Source: Turritopsis dohrnii
Lineage: Eukaryota > Cnidaria > Hydrozoa > Anthoathecata > Oceaniidae
DNA: 64,000 nt
Assembly: GCA_027922465.2 (NCBI GenBank)
Contig: BQMF02000761.1
Coordinates: 1-64,000 of the forward strand
Direction of reading: 5' to 3'
Position numbers and translations under genes: made by a program. The notes beneath the pieces were generated by a model. The model did not search any database, was not told the DNA's origin, and saw nothing but the letters and a program-made list of their open reading frames with translations. Of the stretch, positions 58,160 to 64,000 are shown piece after piece. How positions within the stretch are numbered: position 1 is the first letter of the stretch; each line of letters begins with the position of its first letter.

Positions 58160-58641
58160 TTTATCTGTTTAGCTACAATGGGATAATTTTTTCTACCCTA
58201 CACGATTTGCGCTATAACACTTTTATGAAAATGTTGACAACCTCAAAGACTACACTGAAACCTCAGACACTCCCACCAACCGAGAGAGCAATCTACTTTC
58301 ACTCCCTTTGCGTGTATTACCAAGTTATTGAATGGAAATCATTGCAAAATGCATCATTGGACCCGACTGAATGGAGTTGGAGATTAGATCAGGATACCTA
58401 CGAACCAATAATGACAGATCTGGACATCCTTAGATTTATCCGTTGCAACTGTAAATTGTCAAAAAAGAACCCATGTGGCACAAACGTTTGTACTTGTCAA
58501 AAACATGGTTTGGTATGTGTATCTGCATGTGGAGATTGTCATGGTGTCGATTGTGAGAACTCTGGCTCCTTGCAAGATCCTAGCAATGCTGCTGTCGATG
58601 ACAACGATGATGGTAATATGACAACATTTTTACTATCTTAG
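58160..58641 (+). pseudogene. Diverged C-terminal fragment of the DTDVVV/GCDT family
   Basis: Contains LPPTERAIYFHSLCVYYQVI, LDPTEWSWRLDQ and a Cys-rich tail (RCNCKLSKKNPCGTNVCTCQ...CGDCHGVDC). It parallels the last exons of the gene at 32416-35464 (LPPTENCLRQH, WGWKKEG, CGCKIKCGARCKC). Only the C-terminal quarter is present. It abuts the truncated integrase head to head at about 58158. Confidence 0.65.
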
Positions 58642-59276
58642 AGAATGAATTATCATGAATATACCGAACTGCTTTGAGATATTAAATTCTTCATTTTTTT
58701 AAGGCCCGGGGAAGGGGAGGGGGTGGTTGGGATTGGTAATGTTTTTCCTATATGCTTCAGAAAATTGATTATATTTTTTTCCCTGTTGGTTTCTAACTAA
58801 CGGTGCAATCAGAATAAAATTTCGATTCTAACGGTATATAACATGACCATATTTGAGAAAATGGCCAGAACACCCATTTTTCGACTGGGCCAAAATACCC
58901 CCTGCCGGGTTTGGCCCGAAAAAACCATGTTGCCCAAGATATTTTTTGGAGGATTTTTGATATGTTATTCTACATAAAATTGCGGTTCTGTTGATACCAA
59001 ATTTACTAAGTTAACAATTTTTTCCGGGTTCATCCCGTTTTCATGCTAATTTGACTACACTAAAACGTGGGTTTTCAAAGTATCAAGTTCGAATGAAGTT
59101 CGAATGAATCATTTCACAATGCAATGCAATGTAATGACATCTTTGAAAAAGGAGTTACTTTGGCCTAGGAAATAAGTAATCCCTTTGGGGAGTACTTATT
59201 TACTAGGAAAAAAGTACTGAGGGAGTTGTTTTTTACTAGGAAGTAAGTACTGGGGGAGTACTTTTTGTCAGGGAGT

Positions 59277-60488
59277 GATTATAAGCTGCTACACGGGGCA
59301 ACTCAAGTGGATGCATTAGTTCCGCATGCTAAATTATGTCGTAAATGGGAGGCCTAAATTTTATAGATCAATCGTTTTTAGATTTACTTTGGCACACCAC
59401 GAATTTCGGAAATTTGGCGTGGATTTAGCAAAGTAACAAAAGGTCATTTCCTGAGAGTCGAACACCGATATCACAAGTTTTCCCATTTAGACCTGTCAAC
59501 GGCTAACAACATGACTGTCCCTGCACCACCGAATCTGGCAGTCTATCCATACTTGGGTGGTTTCCGAAATTTCTAGCATTTATACTTCCTATTACTGCTA
59601 TTGGTGCTCTCATTTCAAAGATTTCCCTAACATTTTTTATATATTATCCATGTAAATTTAGAGATCTATGTTCTTTGATGATATTCAAGTGTTATCAAAG
59701 AAACTACATCATAATATTTCATACTTTTGATGTTTATTTTTGTTTATATCCAGGTTCTACTGTACATATAAGGTGCCACTGTAAATTTTACCTTATTCAC
59801 ATAATCAAATACTCGTTTTTAGATCCGTTTTCCAATTTTCTTATGTGACATTTGCTGAGTTTTCCAATTTCATTTCCTTGGGTTTCCATTCTGTGTGTAA
59901 TAAATAAAGAATTAAAAATGTCAAGCTTTCCTTTCAGGAAATATACAGCATACGTCTACGAGAGAATGAAAACGAGAGAAAACGGAAAAACATCTCATTG
60001 TAAGGAAAATGGGAAATATCTAGATAGGCATACTTGACATTTCGAGGAGTTATACAGTACAGTACCAATAAACGAATAAAATGACGAAAATGAGAGTTTA
60101 ATTCTACTAAGGACAAGTGTGACGAGGTAAAAATTCATTCAACAACAAGTTCTCAAAGGTTGTTGGTAGAAAGGCAATCACATACATCAATTTTGTGTTA
60201 GTTTTCATAACACTGTTCTGTGATTTTTGTATTGAATCAGTTCAGTAAACGTAAAATAAGTAACACAACTGTTAATGACCACCCAGCTCATTCACGCATT
60301 GGATTTACTCTTCAAGGATTCTTATGTGGGAAATTCCATGTAAAACGTTCAATGACCAGATCGGTTAATTCTGGGTTGAGTTGATTCACAAGGAATTTTA
60401 CAACCTATAATAATTATTTCTGATCAAACTTCGAAAAGCATCAGAGAAAAAGAACAACAAGATGAATAACATCAATAAAACGAAACTA
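59277..60488. other. No recognised gene
   Basis: A short open stretch near 59340-59440 (GRPKFYRSIVFRF) and a Pro-rich stretch near 59515-59570 have no domain that I can name. The 59852-60037 frame is unsupported. Confidence 0.4.
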
Positions 60489-62170
60489 TCAACACATTTC
60501 CGGATAAAACAATTGTGATGTGATTTCTTTTTCGTCAGCGGAAAATCTTCGAATCATTAAATCCTGTACCGATTTATTGGATGAAATTATTTCTTCAAGC
60601 ATTGTTAAAAACGAGTTTTTCTGAAAAGTTGCATGTTCATAAAACCTTTTGTGCAATTCCAAGTTTATACTGCTGTTGACAAGGATCAACTTCGTAAACA
60701 AACAGATCACATACTATTTCACTTGATAAACATTTTTGGTAATAAAGATTTACGTCTATAAGTTCAGACGAGGATATGCCTTCTTTTAACAACACTGCCA
60801 CACGATAGTTAATAGCTTGGTCAAGCAACAAGTTTTGAAGCATTGTCTAGATAGTATCAAAGGAAAGGTAAGAAAGTAACAAGAACAAGAAACCCTAACC
60901 TCAAATAAGATTTGATAAGGAAGTCGCTTACAGGTATGACTGGTTTGAAATGAAGAATCCTTCTTTGAACTTTTCCTATGTCAAAAAGCCATGCAAATCT
61001 ATGATGCAACACTGACCTATAGACAATAAACGTCATCATGCTTCATTCGAAGTCAGTTTTGGTTCTGCTTACCTATCACTCACGCAGTTAAACAGAGCAC
61101 ACCCACACGTATTATTTCCGTTGGTGCACGCAGCATGGTAACTCAGATCTACAATCTGGGCACACAAATACAAAAGCATCTTCAACAAAACTCCTGCAGA
61201 ATTTGTTCATTCCGCATGGTCTAGGATTCAAACTTTTACTCCTAACTAACGAGCAAATGACATCATCGTAGTATAAAATACTACAACGCTGCTTCTGCCA
61301 ATCAACTAGGCGAAGTCGAATTTCCTTTATTTCCTTTTGACTATCGTACACGAACACCTCCACGTTCAAAATGCAAGATAGTCCCTAGCATTCCAAAAAA
61401 TCTTAAAAAATAAATCATAATTGTAAATTCTTGAAATAAAAACAACTATTAAAACATTAAAAAACTTATACCGTTATCTTCCTATAAACAGCGAACGGTA
61501 GTGTTTTTTATACCGTCTTTGAAGGCAAGCTGACTGTTGAAATGCAGCTGCTGCTTTAACTGTGTATCCGTAAAACCACACCCGCCTTCGTGAATCAAAT
61601 TGAAAGTGCTAATGAAATAGTGGCAAATTTTGATTGACACAATATTTGCTCAAACTTATAAATCGCATGACTTACGAAGGTAATAAGATCACCAATGTTT
61701 TGGACTGCACCGATCAAGCTCAGAATTTTAATCACTTCTCATTTAACTGCAGATCCAAATAAACAAAATGACAACACCCGACTAATTCTCTCGAATTCTT
61801 TATTCAGAAAATCAACTGGCTCTTTCTGAATAGATAAGATGATGAACTTTGTAGAACTATAAGGATCACTGTTGAATGATGTATTAGTGTATACAAAAAT
61901 AGCTGGTTATGAAAAGATCAATATTTTTACGTGAAGCGTATGTCTATAATGTATGTATATAATTATGGTTATTATCCAATGCTAGAACACAAAGGATTTA
62001 AAATTGACAACACTGAGGTGGCAAACCTGAGAGAAACTTGCTGAAAATCTATGACAACATTTGATTCGCGATCTTTTAACCAATTAATGTGAAACTGTAA
62101 GGTTTCTTCCAACTCCTTCAGCCTTTCGATAAAGACATCATAATTCAAGTTTTGCGCAGTATCCATGAAT
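60489..62170 (-). pseudogene. Candidate exons of an unknown minus-strand gene
   Basis: Three short blocks on one strand. 62170-61985 reads MDTAQNLNYDVFIERLKELE, helical, with a possible donor after QQVSLR. 61383-61112 reads VEVFVYDSQKEIKEIRLRLV and ends in CPDC.....CCVHQRK. 60852-60489 starts MLQNLLLDQAINYRVAVLLK and needs one frameshift near 60668 to continue to FYPEMC. I do not recognise a family, and the intervening DNA shows nothing. This could be a decayed host gene or unrelated ORFs. Confidence 0.25.
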
Positions 62171-62306
62171 ATCTGTGACTCAGAAACAGTTGTAGGGCAA
62201 TTGAAAATTTCAATTACCGAATAAAAATATCTAGAAAGCTTAATTGTTTTATAGTTTCAGTCCTCATTCTCGTATGTATCTCATCTAAATAATCCAAAAT
62301 ATATGG

Positions 62307-62785
62307 TCATGCTTGGTCAATTATTTCCCAAGATAGCGATGGGGATATATTTTTCCGTTGTAGTTCCCATACATGTTTAGAGAGTTCTGAAGCAGTGACC
62401 TTGTCCTCATTTCTGAAGATGTGGTTATGCCCATACCATCTTTCTTTGGTGTTAGCTGTTAGCCCAATATAGTGCTTACCCTCGTCATTTTCGTCAGCTT
62501 TAACTTGGCATTTGTAAAAAACACTTTCTTCGAGACAGTTTCCACTCAGGGGGCACAGGAGGAAATGCTTCTTGGAGTTGCAGGAGAGCTACTGAGTGAT
62601 TCTTCACTTTCCATGTTTGATGAAATAGAATTCCTTTCACTGTTACTAAAATTACTATGTGTTTCTTTGTTTGTTACCTTTTCTTGAAGAAACTGTAGTT
62701 GAGAAAAATATTTACACTTCGGCAGTGTATGTGATGCTGCACCCGATTTAGTCATATTAGTCATATTAGTCTTTTTACTAAACAA
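62307..62785 (-). pseudogene. GIY-YIG endonuclease fragment, Penelope-like element remnant
   Basis: The frame 62555-62307 reads CPLSGNCLEESVFYKC, then HYIGLTANTKERWYGHN, FRNEDKVTASELSKHVWELQ and LSWEI, then stops. The CPL.G.CL start, YIGLT core and ELSK..W.L end are typical of the C-terminal GIY-YIG domain of Penelope-type reverse transcriptase elements. The preceding frame (62785-62546) ends in CAP-stop one base out of register, so a frameshift separates it. No reverse transcriptase is visible upstream in the window. Confidence 0.75.
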
Positions 62786-62844
62786 CGCTTTTAATTATCA
62801 CGGAGGTTTTTCCACTGTGTCTTCAAGAAGCTGGCTGAAAAATG

Positions 62845-64000
62845 GAGATTTTTAGATATACAGAAGAAGTGCAGTGAAGTTTTTAAAAATTAGCTGCAGA
62901 AAGATCGAACGAACGAAAAAGGTATTATTATAAAACTGTTATTTTTGATTAATAGAAGAACAAGTTAGTATTTAAATGTATTTAAATGTTTGTTTACGTT
63001 TTAGTTATCAATTTATTGTTAAACTTTTATTGTTATTGTATTTTAGATTTTATTTTAGATTAATAAGAGAACAGGTATAACCACATGCTTAGGTGAGTTT
63101 TTAAACAGATGTTGTTTTTTATATATAGGTTTTTTTCAGAGGAAAACGAAACGAAGAACGAGATGAAGAAAGTCTATTTTTATTTTACGATTTGTTTACG
63201 TATTTCTTTTTATAGTTATCAAATAGTTATGGGAGTGCAGCAGTAGAGTAGTGTAGATGAAGTTGAAGTTGTTTAAAAATGGCTGCAGAAAGGATGCTGT
63301 TTATTTGCATTGGTGAAGAAAATGGTTATACTTCTTTTTTCGGAGAGAAATTGTTTGGAAAAGATATAAAGTAATATACGTAAGTACATGAGTCAAACGA
63401 ATTTAGTAAATACAGCGTTAAAAGAGAGTAAAAACAGAGTTAAAACGATCAAATCATTAAGATGCATGTCCCTCGAGCAGTTAATGATTTGTTTTGGTAA
63501 CGAAGTTGCTGTTCCTTATTTTATTTAATTCAAAATGGCTCCACAGTTATGAAGTGAAGTTACGAAGAAAGCATTTTTATGACTTTCACTGTATAAAAAT
63601 GGTATTGGAATTTCAGTAGAAAGCAAAGAGAAAGTGTATCTTTACAATAGGAAAGTATGCTGGAAAGTTAATCGAGTGTTATTAATTTGTTTACAGGTAT
63701 GAAATACAGAAAGTAAAAGAGTTTAGAAGTGTTTGATAATGGCTACAGAACATGATCAATATTGTTTACTATCATGATGATGTGAATTGGTATCGAAAGG
63801 TAAAGTTAAAATAGTATCTATTTAGTTAAACACTGTTAGTATTAGTGGATACATAAAGGATAAGAGGGATGTTTACTGTTGTGTTTTGAATTTTCCAGCA
63901 GAGAGGAGCTTTCAACTGGAAATAAAAAATGGCTCCACGAATGTTTTCATATGTTAAAAATTTTTCAGCTATACTAATTCTGTCATCACGTTTGTGTTTT
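62845..64000 (+). repeat. Helitron-related repeat, copy 3, running off the window
   Basis: Begins TTTTTAGATATACAGAAGAA and shares the landmark series of the copies at 27751 and 29943, including GCAGAAAGATCGAACGAAC, GAGTTTAGAAGTGTTTG and, at the end, ATTCTGTCATCACGTTTGTG (also at 31355). No coding signal. Confidence 0.75.

Larger units (their letters stand above)
55681..59276. mobile_element. Chimeric 3.6-kb element with AGTACTCCCC-type inverted ends
   Basis: The left end TCACCGCCTAAAAGTACTCC and inverted right end TCACTCCCTGACAAAAAGTA share an AAAAGTACTCCCC core and continue as mirrored repeats of AGTACTTATTTCCTAG over about 110 bp. No convincing target duplication: the left flank is integrase coding sequence, while the right flank does not resume it. 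It contains a minus-strand integrase/F-box/ULP1 gene and a plus-strand fragment of the DTDVVV-family C-terminus, so it is mosaic. Confidence 0.6.

Noticed and set aside
60857..61039. 60-codon minus-strand frame
   Set aside because: No domain, and it fits neither neighbouring candidate exon nor a splice border.

Overview
The window is AT-rich eukaryotic DNA with GT-AG introns, micro-exons, long intergenic tracts and dense eukaryotic DNA transposons (Helitron, piggyBac, IS3EU-like, integrase/ULP1, MITEs). There is no bacterial gene packing, no rRNA and no tRNA that I can recognise. An invertebrate metazoan fits best, and a cnidarian is my guess from the mix of element families. That last step is inference. 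No conventional host housekeeping gene was found. Almost every coding signal is transposon-borne, and many are broken.

Layout. 1-5.3 kb: gene-poor, with small repeats. 5.3-12.6 kb: three tandem copies of a 1.9-kb unit, ending in a fourth partial copy split by a 1,357-bp DNA transposon that carries a small spliced gene. 12.6-15.3 kb: gene-poor, with an inverted Helitron end and a 23-bp minisatellite. 15.3-27.75 kb: a composite 12.4-kb Helitron holding a nested piggyBac, a frameshifted Rep-helicase gene and a chain of tiny phase-1 exons (micro-exon gene), one of which was hit by a second Helitron. 27.75-38.7 kb: further Helitron-type copies, nested elements, and a 4.6-kb TIR element with a broken DTDVVV/GCDT-family gene. 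38.7-54.2 kb: a 15.5-kb IS3EU-like element with TSD TGCTTC, itself interrupted by a second 7.8-kb IS3EU-like element with TSD CGTTCC. 54.3-59.3 kb: a truncated integrase gene and a chimeric TIR element carrying integrase, F-box-like and ULP1-protease domains. 59.3-64 kb: weak candidate exons, a GIY-YIG fragment and a repeat copy.

The most interesting theme is the association of IS3EU-like transposons with a ubiquitin-ligase module. Three separate elements (11138-12494, 38725-54240, 46099-53937) share TAYGG-type termini, 6-bp target duplications and arrays of roughly 18-22-bp subterminal repeats. All three carry genes with a related N-terminal domain: two have HECT-like C-terminal regions with a Cys at the catalytic position, and two have a zinc-ribbon-like motif. 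The 7.8-kb element also encodes the DDE transposase, so transposase and ligase travel together. The second theme is the micro-exon gene, whose exons of 24-36 nt are all in phase 1 and include a duplicated exon pair.
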